Notes: generated from the letters alone by a model not told the origin. 64,000 nucleotides of DNA from CALCCV01 sp964388665 (GCA_964388665.1 CAYMBJ010000002.1:65767-129766); one strand, 5' to 3'. Shown: positions 17,523-26,577, numbered from the stretch's first letter. Numbers and translations are program-made.

Positions 17523-17569
17523 GGCACCTGTCGTGGGCTATTGAGATCACAGCCAGGTGCCTTTTCTTT
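17523..17569 (+). terminator. Rho-independent terminator
   Basis: GGCACCTG (17523-17530) pairs with CAGGTGCC (17554-17561); a smaller inner stem GGGCT/AGCC-type pairing is possible; TTTTCTTT follows. It closes the 16903 gene. Confidence 0.8.
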
Positions 17570-17615
17570 GCCAACCACTTGAATTTATCTCTGACTCAGA
17601 GTAAAAATCGAACCA

Positions 17616-17873
17616 ATGTTGAGCTTTTTTTCCAATAGATACGGCTTTCTTTCAAAGCAGCTATTTTCTAGTATATTTTTATTGTGCTTGTTTGCTATGG
17701 CCACTTCCTGTGGCGTAAAGGGCATGCCGATGCCTCCTGAAAATGCTCCATGGATCGGCGAAGGCGACTACCACCTCGACTTGCAAAAGCTTAAGAAACG
17801 AGAGCAGCAGGAGCTTGAAAAGAAAAATCTAGAATCACAAAATCAGCCATCCACTAACCAAAGCGGCAAATGA
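17616..17873 (+). CDS. lptM: LptM-like small outer-membrane lipoprotein
   Basis: Lipoprotein of 85 aa with a hydrophobic signal (about 12-31) and lipobox cysteine in ATSCGVKGMPMPP. The motif after the Cys (CGxKGxxxxPP) and the position directly upstream of dapF match LptM (YifL), the small lipoprotein that helps LptD mature in enterobacteria. The C-terminal part is a charged helix (LKKREQQELEKKNLE) unlike the enterobacterial protein. Its stop overlaps the dapF start (ATGA). No strong ribosome site is visible. The function by analogy is inference. Confidence 0.68.
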   Translation: MLSFFSNRYGFLSKQLFSSIFLLCLFAMATSCGVKGMPMPPENAPWIGEGDYHLDLQKLKKREQQELEKKNLESQNQPSTNQSGK

Positions 17874-18721
17874 TGACGGCAAAGTTGCAAATGGTCGTGG
17901 AGAAGTGGTCAGGAGCTGGAAATACTTTTTTGATCACGGAGACACCATTTTGGAAAGAACATGATCTCACTGATTTTATCACCAGGATCTGTTCACCTCT
18001 GTCAGGTTTTGCTGTCGACGGCATTGTAGGTCTTGAGGATTTAAAGGGCAGAGAAAAAAATCAATGGCGCTGGCACTTTTTCAATGCAGACGGCTCCCAC
18101 GCCGAAATGTGCGGAAATGCGGCTCGCTGTGCTGTCGCCTTTCTTTTGAAAAAAGTGCCAAACGCAGAAATTATAAACATAAGTACGGGTCGGTTTGAAA
18201 TTTCAGGAAGTCGCGAATCCACCGGCCTGATAAAGGTCAGCTTTCCTATTTCGAAAAATATAAAGAGTTCACTTTTGCCAGGTGCTGTCTGGAGTGGCGT
18301 GCCTCATCTTTTGGTCGAAATTGATGAGCAGCAATTTTGGGATTTAGAAAAGAGAGCTGAGCTCCGCCAACGAGCAGCTCCTCTGCGGGCGCAACAGGCC
18401 TTCAGCGAATCATCTGGCACCAACGTCACGTATTGGTCAAAGCGAGCACAGAGAGATTACTTTGCAGTGACCTTTGAAAGAGGCGTTGAAAACTTCACTC
18501 AAGCGTGTGGCACAGGGGCAATCGCTGTTGCGATTGGTAGCGTTTTGGTGGAGCAGGCAAATTTTGACTTTCAATCTGCTTCGATCGCTCCTGTAAATGT
18601 CGAAATGCCAGGGGGGGCATTGCAAGTGTATTTTTCAAAGGGACGGATATTTCTCGCAGGTGAAGCGGTCGAGCACTTTGCAGCGGAGATGATTTCAATA
18701 CCAAAAAAAGGAAGCCAATGA
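17870..18721 (+). CDS. dapF: Diaminopimelate epimerase
   Basis: Converts LL- to meso-diaminopimelate for lysine and peptidoglycan synthesis. It has 283 aa. The two catalytic cysteines are Cys81 in AEMCGNAARC and Cys213 in QACGTGAIA; the N-terminus EKWSGAGNTF is a slightly altered form of the usual KMHGLGNDF. It is coupled by 4-bp overlaps to the LptM-like gene before it and dapB after it, giving a cell-wall precursor operon. Confidence 0.95.
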   Translation: MMTAKLQMVVEKWSGAGNTFLITETPFWKEHDLTDFITRICSPLSGFAVDGIVGLEDLKGREKNQWRWHFFNADGSHAEMCGNAARCAVAFLLKKVPNAEIINISTGRFEISGSRESTGLIKVSFPISKNIKSSLLPGAVWSGVPHLLVEIDEQQFWDLEKRAELRQRAAPLRAQQAFSESSGTNVTYWSKRAQRDYFAVTFERGVENFTQACGTGAIAVAIGSVLVEQANFDFQSASIAPVNVEMPGGALQVYFSKGRIFLAGEAVEHFAAEMISIPKKGSQ

Positions 18722-19389
18722 TTAAAGTAGGAGTGTTTGGCCATCAGGGGCGAATGGGGCAAGAGATTATTCAAGAGATCAAGAAGCATGATCAGCTTGT
18801 TGCGATCATTCCTGAAGTGGAAGGGCAGGAGATTCTGCCTGTGGCAGACATTTGGATCGACTTTTCGTCACCGGCTGGCTTAGAAAGCCTTCTTGTAAAA
18901 ACGGAGGCGTTACGGACGCCAATTGTGAGTGGCACCACGGGACTGGAGGCACGCCACGAGACTTTGATAAGTAAACATGCCGCGCATCGACCTCTGCTTT
19001 GGGCTCCAAACATGAGTTTGGGTGTGGCCTGGCTCAATTCAGTATTGCCTAAACTCGCACAGCTGAAGAAATTTGATATTCAAATTCTAGATTTTCATCA
19101 TTCAAAAAAACTAGATAGCCCCAGCGGCACGGCACGCGCCCTGCAGGCGACTTTGGATGAAAGTAACGTCAAAACTGTAGGTGGACCACTGTCGCTTAGG
19201 CTAGGTGGAATCCACGGAGTTCACCAAATCTTCGCAGTGTCTGATTCCGAGTGGATTACGCTTGAGCATCGGGCAATGAATCGTTCTGTATTCGCCGAAG
19301 GTGCAGTTTTTGCTGCGAATTGGTTGATGAACCAGCCAGCGGGAAGATATTCTATGAGTGACGTCCTACCTTCAGTGCAAGCAACTTAG
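18718..19389 (+). CDS. dapB: 4-hydroxy-tetrahydrodipicolinate reductase
   Basis: NAD(P)H-dependent reductase of the lysine/diaminopimelate pathway. It has 223 aa, shorter than the 240-270 aa of most relatives. Visible: dinucleotide fold VGVFGHQGRMGQEI, strand DIWIDFSSPAG, VSGTTGL, APNMSLGV and the catalytic/substrate motif DFHHSKKLDSPSGTA, where the usual Glu-Xaa-His-His is Asp-Phe-His-His. It overlaps dapF by 4 bp. Confidence 0.95.
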   Translation: MIKVGVFGHQGRMGQEIIQEIKKHDQLVAIIPEVEGQEILPVADIWIDFSSPAGLESLLVKTEALRTPIVSGTTGLEARHETLISKHAAHRPLLWAPNMSLGVAWLNSVLPKLAQLKKFDIQILDFHHSKKLDSPSGTARALQATLDESNVKTVGGPLSLRLGGIHGVHQIFAVSDSEWITLEHRAMNRSVFAEGAVFAANWLMNQPAGRYSMSDVLPSVQAT

Positions 19390-19408
19390 GGACGCATCAG
19401 GAGGATCC

Positions 19409-19891
19409 GTGAAGATCGACCAACAGAGTGGCTCGTTGCTATTGTTGCAATCAAGTACATTGGGTGGACTGCAAAGTTTGCGGGACACCATCGAGTTACT
19501 AAAGACAACTTTCTCAGATATTGTGTTTTCGTCAGTGTACAAAGAAAAAGACAGTCGCCGCCGCAGTTCCTACGACGGTAAACTCATTTGCGTTGCAAAA
19601 GTAGAGTCTCAAATATCCTTATCAGAATTTATTGCAATAGTTGACGCCATGGTTGAGCTGCCTAACTTCCCATCTGTGCAACTGACAGTTCTATCGCACA
19701 GAGATGAGATAGAAATGTTGCCCAATCGAGCCATTCCTCACCCCTATCTTCACAGTCATGCAGCCATTGCATTTTGTGTATTAGAAGTGAGCCCTTCTTA
19801 TTTTCATCCCGTCTTTAAAAAGAGCCTGACGGAACTGGTAAGAACCTTGATTCCGCGATCGTCAGCAGAGTTTGTATCCTTGGGAAGATAA
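19409..19891 (+). CDS. Degenerate HPPK (FolK)-like protein
   Basis: The 160-aa product resembles 6-hydroxymethyl-7,8-dihydropterin pyrophosphokinase: an N-terminal strand and LGGLQSLRDTIELL helix, SSVYKE, and a C-terminal stretch IPHPYLHSHAAIAF...EVSPSYFHPVFKKSLTELV, in the order found in FolK. The Mg-binding LDLD motif is replaced by VQLT and the GSNLG loop by SSTLG, so pyrophosphokinase activity is doubtful. The start is GTG at 19409 because AGGAGG lies 4 nt upstream; an ATG at 19358 lies inside dapB. It is 19 bp after dapB, in the same operon. Confidence 0.6.
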   Translation: MKIDQQSGSLLLLQSSTLGGLQSLRDTIELLKTTFSDIVFSSVYKEKDSRRRSSYDGKLICVAKVESQISLSEFIAIVDAMVELPNFPSVQLTVLSHRDEIEMLPNRAIPHPYLHSHAAIAFCVLEVSPSYFHPVFKKSLTELVRTLIPRSSAEFVSLGR

Positions 19892-19990
19892 TGCTCTGAG
19901 CATTTCGATAAATGGTTTAATTTTTGTCGAAGCTATTATAGAAATCTTCATTCCCGCAGCGGTAGCCGGGATTCATTGAAAGGAATAGCC

Positions 19991-20638
19991 ATGAAGTTTT
20001 TTATCGATAGTGCGGATATCAGCGAGATTCGAGTTGCGAATCAAAGAGGCTGGGTGGATGGCGTGACTACCAATCCATCTTTGATCTCTAAATCGGGAAA
20101 GCCATTTTTTGAGGTGATTAAGGAGATCTGCAAAGAACTTCCAGGTCCTGTATCAGCCGAAGTCATTGGTTTGAAATCTGACGAAATGGTTCGAGAGGGA
20201 ATTGAGCTTGCAAAAATTGCTAGCAACGTTGTTGTAAAAATTCCGATGACCGAAGATGGGCTCGTTGCCGTAAAAAAACTTACAGCTGAAGGGATCAAGA
20301 CAAATGTGACTCTGGTGTTCAATCCGGTGCAGGCTCTATTGGTAGCAAAGGCTGGCGCGACGATGGTCTCACCGTTTGTGGGCAGATTGGACGATATCGG
20401 CATAGATGGCATGAGCATGGTCCAGCAAATTGTAAATATTTATAAAAACTATAATTTTAAAACAGAAATTTTAGTGGCCTCGATCCGCCACCCGATTCAT
20501 CTTTTGCAAGCGGCTGAGATGGGAGCGCACATTGGAACGCTTCCATTCAAAGTTTTGCAGCAGCTCTGCCATCACCCGCTCACTGAAAAGGGTATCAAGC
20601 AGTTTATGGATGATTGGAATAAAACTCAAAAGTCTTGA
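19991..20638 (+). CDS. tal: Transaldolase, small (TalC/Fsa) type
   Basis: Short-form transaldolase or fructose-6-phosphate aldolase, 215 aa, cytosolic. Features: MKFFIDSADISEIR, GWVDGVTTNPSLI, the Schiff-base lysine in VVKIPMTEDG, VTLVFNPVQA, SPFVGRLDDIG and LVASIRHP. The start at 19991 is preferred over upstream TTG by the family N-terminus and AAAGGA 8 nt before. Transaldolase and aldolase members cannot be told apart by eye. Confidence 0.93.
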   Translation: MKFFIDSADISEIRVANQRGWVDGVTTNPSLISKSGKPFFEVIKEICKELPGPVSAEVIGLKSDEMVREGIELAKIASNVVVKIPMTEDGLVAVKKLTAEGIKTNVTLVFNPVQALLVAKAGATMVSPFVGRLDDIGIDGMSMVQQIVNIYKNYNFKTEILVASIRHPIHLLQAAEMGAHIGTLPFKVLQQLCHHPLTEKGIKQFMDDWNKTQKS

Positions 20639-20704
20639 GATGATTGTTCAGTCGATCAGGCGATCAGGCGGTGGATTCTGAGATCCGTTGATCTTGGAGA
20701 AAGT

Positions 20705-21157
20705 GTGGGAATGCCAAAGTTAAAGATTCTTTTTTTAGGAATAATGACAGTGGTAGCTTGTGTTCACTGTGCAACACCTAAAGGATTTGTAATCAAAGAG
20801 TCTTATGCTGGGCTCAGTGACATACGAAAAATGATCACCGTTGCAATCGCGAAAGCTCGCGATATCAGCGAAAATGGTCGAGAAATTTACACAGACTATT
20901 TTGACAAAAAGGGGCAGTACGTTAGCCCCGCTGATGCTGCAAGGTTGAGATATTATGCGCATATCTTGATTTTAGGAGAACGTCGTCCTTACTTGGTTGA
21001 GGTGCGCGTTCAACGGGAGGGGCGCACCAAGAGCGGAAACTACAAAGATCTTGGAATGGATCTACAGTTCTCCCAAAGTCTAGGGACAAAACTCCAGGAA
21101 ATGTTGAACAAGAGTCTCGACAACCGCAACATGATTGACGACTTCAAAGTATTTTAA
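20705..21157 (+). CDS. Putative lipoprotein of unknown function
   Basis: Protein of 150 aa (148 if ATG at 20711 is used; GGAG upstream could serve either). A hydrophobic N-terminus ends in VVACVHCATP, which offers one or two lipobox-like cysteines. The mature part is mixed alpha/beta and basic, with no recognised motif; RPYLVEVRVQREG looks like strand pairs. It is 14 bp upstream of the large anchored protein, so they are likely co-expressed and perhaps share an envelope function (inference). Confidence 0.65.
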   Translation: MGMPKLKILFLGIMTVVACVHCATPKGFVIKESYAGLSDIRKMITVAIAKARDISENGREIYTDYFDKKGQYVSPADAARLRYYAHILILGERRPYLVEVRVQREGRTKSGNYKDLGMDLQFSQSLGTKLQEMLNKSLDNRNMIDDFKVF

Positions 21158-21171
21158 ATAAAATATAAACT

Positions 21172-23505
21172 GTGGATAATCTGCAATTCGAGCGACGGCT
21201 CAAACACGGTTTTCGATACTCCCGCGTTGTGCCTCCCCTAAACTGGAGATTGCTGATTCTCATTGTGCCGCTCGGTTTTGTTTTTTTTCCCAATAAAATT
21301 AGAGACACAAAAATCATGAGATGGTCTGCACCCCTCTCTGTTCGCCTAGATAAAAATTTGATAGGGAGTATCGCGTTTGAGCAAATCAGTTCTGGGGATG
21401 TAGCTGATGAAAGTATTTCTGATTTTGCAGACAATTGCTGTGTCGGTGGCAACAGCTCGGTACCTGATTCTGAAATTGTTCGTCTCGAGGTTGACGAAAG
21501 ACATTGGAGCCCCGAGACGCTGTTTACCAGACAGATTCAACTTGCACCACTGGTGTTCACGCGAGCAGATCTGGCGAGTGTCGGTGAAATAGAAGAAATA
21601 GAAGAAATAGAAAAAGTGGTCGTCGCCGGTGCTGTAAATCAAAATCGCACAAGACGCACAGTTGATACCGAAAAAGTGGTGGTCGCTAGGTCCGAAGAGC
21701 CCAGTCGCACGATAGATATCAGTGATCTAAAAAAAGGCATCTCTCCAGATATGCGCCGCCGATTGAACGAATTGGAGGAGAAGGGACAAGATCTTTCTTG
21801 GAATCACCCGCAAAATCCAGATCTGCAACAAAAAACTCGCCAGTTGATTGCGGCCTTGGACACGGAACCTGGCTTACCGGCAGGCACGCATCAGGTCAGT
21901 CATTGGCCGTCAAGTAAGCCGCCAGTAGCTTTTCCAACTGCACCGCCAAAGTATCCCACTGACACAAAAGGCGCAGATGCAATAGGCGCTGATACAACGA
22001 AGACGCCGCCAAGAAACTCCGACGAGAGTGGACCACCCGCCCGATCGTTTGCTGGCGATGGCATTCGGCTCGAAGGCCCGGTTGAGGTATTTGGTGGATT
22101 GGGTTTTACCAATGAGTCGCGCATTGAGGTGCGCAGAATCTCTCAGGGTGTTGCACTGGAAACAGGTAAGGCCAATGTCATTCAGGGAAAGTATTCCATT
22201 CAAGTGCAGGATCTCAAAGGTGTCATTGTTGGGCGATTCTATGACGGAAAAGGCAAAGTGGTTGGCGAAGGTGAGATTAACCTCGCGCTGATGAAGGATT
22301 TTAATCCGGCCGCCAGTCAGGCTCCGGTGCTGAGAATTGAAAAAAAACCGGAACCTCGCCAACGGGTTATTTCTCTTTACAATCTCGACAGTAAAAAAAA
22401 AGTCTCTTCTCAGGCCAGAATTAGTCTCCATGGGGAGTCCTTGGAGCAGAGACTGAACGAAGATGGTGTGATTGACCTAAGCTTTCTTGATAATTCAGCA
22501 CAGTACACGGCCCGCGCTTGGGACAGAGACTTTATGCCTTCGCTATGGACGGCGACCGCCGAAGACACATCAGACACTCTGATTTTTCCCGAAGCCATGG
22601 TCACTGGATTTATTGATTTTATAGAAAGTCATTACAGTATGACCTTTGATCGTCGGCGACTTTCCATTGTTATCGGCAGAGTGACCAATCGGGGCAAGCC
22701 TATCGCTGGGGCTCAGGTATCGCTACCAGAAGCTCGAGAAACTGCAGCCATCTATTTTGATGGCTATGTTCCTAATAAATTGCTCAATGCCACTTCGGAA
22801 TCTGGACTCTTTGCTTTTGTCAATGTTAACGAAGGATTCACCTCCGTCGTTGCAAAAAATGGTTTTTTCAGTCGTGGACATGTCAACACCATTGTCGAAA
22901 AGGGTGCCGTGGGCTTTGCCGCCATCGAATTGAGTGAGGGTCATCATAGTGCCATGGCGCTCCCCTTTGATGCCTTTGATGGAGAGTCTCGGGATGTGCG
23001 CTTTGGTATTCAAAGTAATGAAAAGTATTTTGATACCGAGGCGGGCCAGGCAGAAGTTAATCTGGCCAATACTTCCCGATTTGCAATTGCCAAAGTTTTC
23101 CCGACAGATGGGGAATATATTCCCGCCTACTATGGCTATAATGAAAATACCAGTGCCTTGTACTTTCCTTTGATCAAATGGGATTGGTTAAAACAGCTTC
23201 GGGGCTATCAGAGACTAAGCGATGATGCCCGCCTCGGTGTGATCGTAGGATTCATTGATGATCCAAATATCGAAATCTTTATTCCCACTCTTGCAGAGTA
23301 TGCGCCAGAAAATGTTGTCTATTTTGATGCGAATGGAGAGCCATCGGCGATTCCGATGAAAGGCGGAGGGTTCATTGCTTTTAATGTTCCCGCAGGATTT
23401 CATGAAGTTGTGATTTCCTCATCTCTAGAAAATGCCATCAACTCGCGTTTAGCCAATGTAATGCCAGAAGAGATCTTTGTTATAAACTTTGCATCCAAGA
23501 GATAA
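21172..23505 (+). CDS. Large membrane-anchored surface protein with carboxypeptidase-regulatory-like domain
   Basis: Protein of 777 aa. A single hydrophobic segment at about 25-42 (LLILIVPLGFVFF) anchors it; the rest is probably periplasmic. A Glu/Ile repeat (EIEEIEEIEKVVV, about 140-152) and Pro/Thr-rich linker (about 245-290) precede beta-rich domains. About 495-585 resembles a carboxypeptidase-regulatory/B-type beta sandwich (SIVIGRVTNRGKPIAGAQVSL...SGLFAFVNV). The start is GTG without a visible ribosome site, so it is uncertain. Its last 26 bp overlap the end of murD on the other strand. Function unknown. Confidence 0.72.
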   Translation: MDNLQFERRLKHGFRYSRVVPPLNWRLLILIVPLGFVFFPNKIRDTKIMRWSAPLSVRLDKNLIGSIAFEQISSGDVADESISDFADNCCVGGNSSVPDSEIVRLEVDERHWSPETLFTRQIQLAPLVFTRADLASVGEIEEIEEIEKVVVAGAVNQNRTRRTVDTEKVVVARSEEPSRTIDISDLKKGISPDMRRRLNELEEKGQDLSWNHPQNPDLQQKTRQLIAALDTEPGLPAGTHQVSHWPSSKPPVAFPTAPPKYPTDTKGADAIGADTTKTPPRNSDESGPPARSFAGDGIRLEGPVEVFGGLGFTNESRIEVRRISQGVALETGKANVIQGKYSIQVQDLKGVIVGRFYDGKGKVVGEGEINLALMKDFNPAASQAPVLRIEKKPEPRQRVISLYNLDSKKKVSSQARISLHGESLEQRLNEDGVIDLSFLDNSAQYTARAWDRDFMPSLWTATAEDTSDTLIFPEAMVTGFIDFIESHYSMTFDRRRLSIVIGRVTNRGKPIAGAQVSLPEARETAAIYFDGYVPNKLLNATSESGLFAFVNVNEGFTSVVAKNGFFSRGHVNTIVEKGAVGFAAIELSEGHHSAMALPFDAFDGESRDVRFGIQSNEKYFDTEAGQAEVNLANTSRFAIAKVFPTDGEYIPAYYGYNENTSALYFPLIKWDWLKQLRGYQRLSDDARLGVIVGFIDDPNIEIFIPTLAEYAPENVVYFDANGEPSAIPMKGGGFIAFNVPAGFHEVVISSSLENAINSRLANVMPEEIFVINFASKR

Positions 23506-24793
23506 AATAGGATCCCCGCTCCTCAAAGTTTTTAAACTCATCAAAAGAACTACCACCGGGACTCAGCAAAATTATATCATACTTTGCATAGCTGGACCTT
23601 AGCTCTTCCAGAGCTTCTTTAAGACTCGAAAAGGACTTGCCGCTCAGGCCGCTGCACTTTTCGGCAGTCTTTGCACACTCTCCAAAAAAAATAAAACTCA
23701 GCCCAGCGTGATTTTTAAGTTGAGACAACTCTGCCCAGGGCAAATGTTTATCTCTGCCACCAAGAAGTACCAGGGTCGATTTTTGAGAATCATTTGCAGT
23801 GGCCCTCGCTGCAATGAGAACACTTTCAATTGTGGTGGCCTTGCTATCGTTGACAAACAATGTGGAGCCCACGAAGCCAAGATTTTCGAGCCGATGGGGG
23901 AGGCCCTGAAATTCAAAGCCCTTTTGAATCGCAGAATCTGGAAGACCAAGTTCATGAGCCAGTCGGATGCACATGGCCAGATTGTCCTGATTGTGGGCTC
24001 CTAACAATCGAGGAGATTTTGAATAGGATTTCAATTCAGTGGCTCCCGTCGTCCAAAAAGTTTTTTGAGCGACCTCGCTGGGTGCCGTTCCACTTACCAA
24101 TTTCTGAATGATTTCGTGATGTGCCGAGAGATCACCGCCGTTTTCATTTAGGATGCATCCTCTGGTTGCCATCGTGAGCAACTGAAGCTTGGTAGCGTAA
24201 TACTCTTCTATGCACGAATATCTTTCTAGATGATTTGGCAACAGTGAGGTGATCATTGCCCAGTCGCAGCTAAGATTTCTCGCATTTTCAAGTTGATAGC
24301 TCGAGAGTTCGACGACCAGGTAATCAACCTTGCAATCTGGATTTTGCAGGGCCTCGCGCGCGTAAGTGGCAATGGGATATCCAAAATTGCCGACGGCCTT
24401 GCTACGCAGACTCGATCCGTTGATTATGGCCTCAGTCAAAGCTACAACAGTGCTTTTTCCGGCACTGCCTGTTATGCAGATCTTCTTTTCTGTGGTTAAG
24501 CACTGCAGAGCTAGATTCAACTCACTGGAAATCATCACACCCTGTTTAGCGAAGCCTTCAATCCAATCCTGCTTGAGAGCGATGCCCGGGCTTACGAACA
24601 AAGTCTTTGGAGCAAAGGTCTTAATTTCCGAAACAGCGCTGGCATCACAAAATTCTTTGACTGTGGGACTTTGGTCGTAAGTCAATATCTGACTGCGATC
24701 ATAGCCAAGGCTCAAAAGCAAATCGAAGGTGGCTTGGCCACTTTTTCCCATCCCAATGATTCCAAACGGAGCTTGTTCGACAATTGTTTTCAT
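23480..24793 (-). CDS. murD: UDP-N-acetylmuramoylalanine--D-glutamate ligase
   Basis: ATP-dependent Mur ligase adding D-Glu to UDP-MurNAc-L-Ala. The product has 437 aa from ATG at 24793. Motifs: N-terminal FGIIGMGKSGQATFDLL, P-loop CITGSAGKSTVV (the usual GTNGKT becomes GSAGKS), SSYQLENA, PNHLERY, AHNQDNLAMC, FVNDSKATTIES and LLLGGRDKHLPW. No clear ribosome site precedes the start. It stands alone, away from the main mra cluster, and converges with the large surface-protein gene. Confidence 0.94.
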   Translation of the reverse strand: MKTIVEQAPFGIIGMGKSGQATFDLLLSLGYDRSQILTYDQSPTVKEFCDASAVSEIKTFAPKTLFVSPGIALKQDWIEGFAKQGVMISSELNLALQCLTTEKKICITGSAGKSTVVALTEAIINGSSLRSKAVGNFGYPIATYAREALQNPDCKVDYLVVELSSYQLENARNLSCDWAMITSLLPNHLERYSCIEEYYATKLQLLTMATRGCILNENGGDLSAHHEIIQKLVSGTAPSEVAQKTFWTTGATELKSYSKSPRLLGAHNQDNLAMCIRLAHELGLPDSAIQKGFEFQGLPHRLENLGFVGSTLFVNDSKATTIESVLIAARATANDSQKSTLVLLGGRDKHLPWAELSQLKNHAGLSFIFFGECAKTAEKCSGLSGKSFSSLKEALEELRSSYAKYDIILLSPGGSSFDEFKNFEERGSYFISWMQSL

Positions 24794-24913
24794 TAGCAAA
24801 AGTCATCGCGCAAATTTCTCGAGATCGCAAGACCATTTGCTTAAAATTTCTTTATTGCAGTTTTGATACTTGAAATGATTGCTTCGCACCCGCTAACGAC
24901 TAAAATAAAACAA

Positions 24914-26368
24914 ATGAGAGATTTTCTCCAAGCTTCTTATACAGCCATTCTGAGTGACCTGCATCTTTGCGAAGCAGAGCCGGTGCATTCTCGCTTTCCG
25001 CTATGGAAAAAGTACAAAACACGACAGTTCTTTTTTGATGATGTCTTTGCTCAGTTTTTGGAGCACCTTCAGGTCGAAAGCGGGGGCGAGTCCATTGAGC
25101 TGATTTTAAATGGAGATATATTTGATTTTGATTCGCTGATGCAGATGCCCGGTGATCCTCTTTATAAGATTTCATGGTTGGAGCGACTCAGAGGTCTTGG
25201 GGCTCAGGCCGAAAAATCCCTCTTTAAGATCGAGGCGATCAGTCGCGATCATCCCACCTTTTTTGCCGCGCTCTCAGAATTTATTAAAAAAGGCAACCGA
25301 GTTATATTTATCATAGGCAATCATGATCTTGAGCTGCACTTTGAAGCGGTTCAAAAGAGCATAGTCAAATCGTTGCAACTGACTGAAACGGAAGAACTGG
25401 CCGTACGGTTTTGTGAGTGGTTTTATATTTCTAACCAAGACACCTTGATTGAGCACGGAAACCAACATGACCCCTATTGCCTTTGCGAGGACCCACTTCA
25501 TCCGTTTTTTTTAAACCACAATGAGCTTTCTCTAAAGCTGCCATTTGGCAATCTTGCTTGTCGCTATATTTTGAATGGGCTGGCTTTTTTTAACCCTCAT
25601 GTCGACTCCAACTACATCATGAATTTAAAAGACTACTTTAATATATTTTTGCGCTACATGGCTAGAGCTCAACCCCTCCTGATTTGGACGTGGTTTTGGG
25701 GCGCGATTGTCACATTTCTGCATGCTTTTGCCGATCGCTTGCGTTCGCCCATCACCAACGCTTTTCATTTAGAAGATCGGGTCGAAAACATTGCCCGAAA
25801 AGCCAATGCCACACCACGACTGGTTCGCGAACTCAAGGAGCTCTTTCCGGCACCGGCTTCGAGCCAGCCGTGGCTACTATTTCAGGAATTATGGCTGGAT
25901 AGATCCTTCATTATCCTTTTGGGATTGCTGGCGATCATTCAAATTATGGTGGTCATAAAGGCATTAACGAATATTTCTATCTTTTGGGCATTGATTCCAA
26001 TATTGCTGCTGGTGCCATTTTTTCTATTTTACGCAAGCTCAGTGGTCTCTTATGTATCTAGCTTTAAGGAGCCCAACGAAAGAACTTTGGCCACAGAGAG
26101 CGCAATCACTGGAGTGGAGCGAATTGTTTATGGACACACCCATCATGCTCGGCACGAACAGATTGGCTTTGTTGAACACCTCAATTCTGGCTGCTGGTCG
26201 CCCGCATTTTTAGACATCGAGTGCACGAAACCGATTGATCAAAAGACGTTTGTATGGATTTCACCCAATGAGCTGCGTCGCAAAGCCGAATTGCGTGTTT
26301 TTCATGAAGGTAAATCAATGCTCTATTCTAAAAAAGCGCGCGGAGATTACGCAGCCAAGATTTCTTGA
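24914..26368 (+). CDS. Membrane-linked calcineurin-like metallophosphoesterase
   Basis: Metallophosphoesterase with the full metal-binding set: ILSDLHL, LNGDIFDFD, GNHDLEL, EHGNQHDPY and YGHTHHARHE. The order resembles LpxH-type UDP-diacylglucosamine hydrolases, but at 484 aa it is about twice as long. A membrane insertion (about 250-290, then two helices about 335-385: FIILLGLLAIIQIMVV and ALIPILLLVPFFLFY) lies between the GNQHD and GHTHH motifs. Starts at 24863 (TTG) and 24875 (ATG) are also open; none has a ribosome site. The substrate is unknown. Confidence 0.82.
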   Translation: MRDFLQASYTAILSDLHLCEAEPVHSRFPLWKKYKTRQFFFDDVFAQFLEHLQVESGGESIELILNGDIFDFDSLMQMPGDPLYKISWLERLRGLGAQAEKSLFKIEAISRDHPTFFAALSEFIKKGNRVIFIIGNHDLELHFEAVQKSIVKSLQLTETEELAVRFCEWFYISNQDTLIEHGNQHDPYCLCEDPLHPFFLNHNELSLKLPFGNLACRYILNGLAFFNPHVDSNYIMNLKDYFNIFLRYMARAQPLLIWTWFWGAIVTFLHAFADRLRSPITNAFHLEDRVENIARKANATPRLVRELKELFPAPASSQPWLLFQELWLDRSFIILLGLLAIIQIMVVIKALTNISIFWALIPILLLVPFFLFYASSVVSYVSSFKEPNERTLATESAITGVERIVYGHTHHARHEQIGFVEHLNSGCWSPAFLDIECTKPIDQKTFVWISPNELRRKAELRVFHEGKSMLYSKKARGDYAAKIS

Positions 26369-26484
26369 CCACTGACTATGGATAAATTTTGTAATTCCTG
26401 CAGGACTTTGCGGCTTGTCATAAAAGAAGTCGAATATTCTCTTTGTGAAAATTTGAAAAGGACTTATATTTGATTTGAAGCACT

Positions 26485-26540
26485 GAGAGCCTATCCCAAT
26501 AAAGATTATTCTTTAAGGAATGTTATTGGGATAGGCTCTC
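26485..26540. repeat. 18-bp perfect inverted repeat upstream of the histone gene
   Basis: GAGAGCCTATCCCAATAA (26485-26502) is exactly complementary to 26523-26540, with a 20-nt loop. It lies 38 bp before the histone start. In RNA it would be a very stable hairpin in the leader. It could also be the ends of a miniature insertion element. No T-run follows on the plus strand. Confidence 0.75.
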
Positions 26541-26577
26541 TATCTGACTTAGAACTATTCTCACGAGGGAGGCCATA

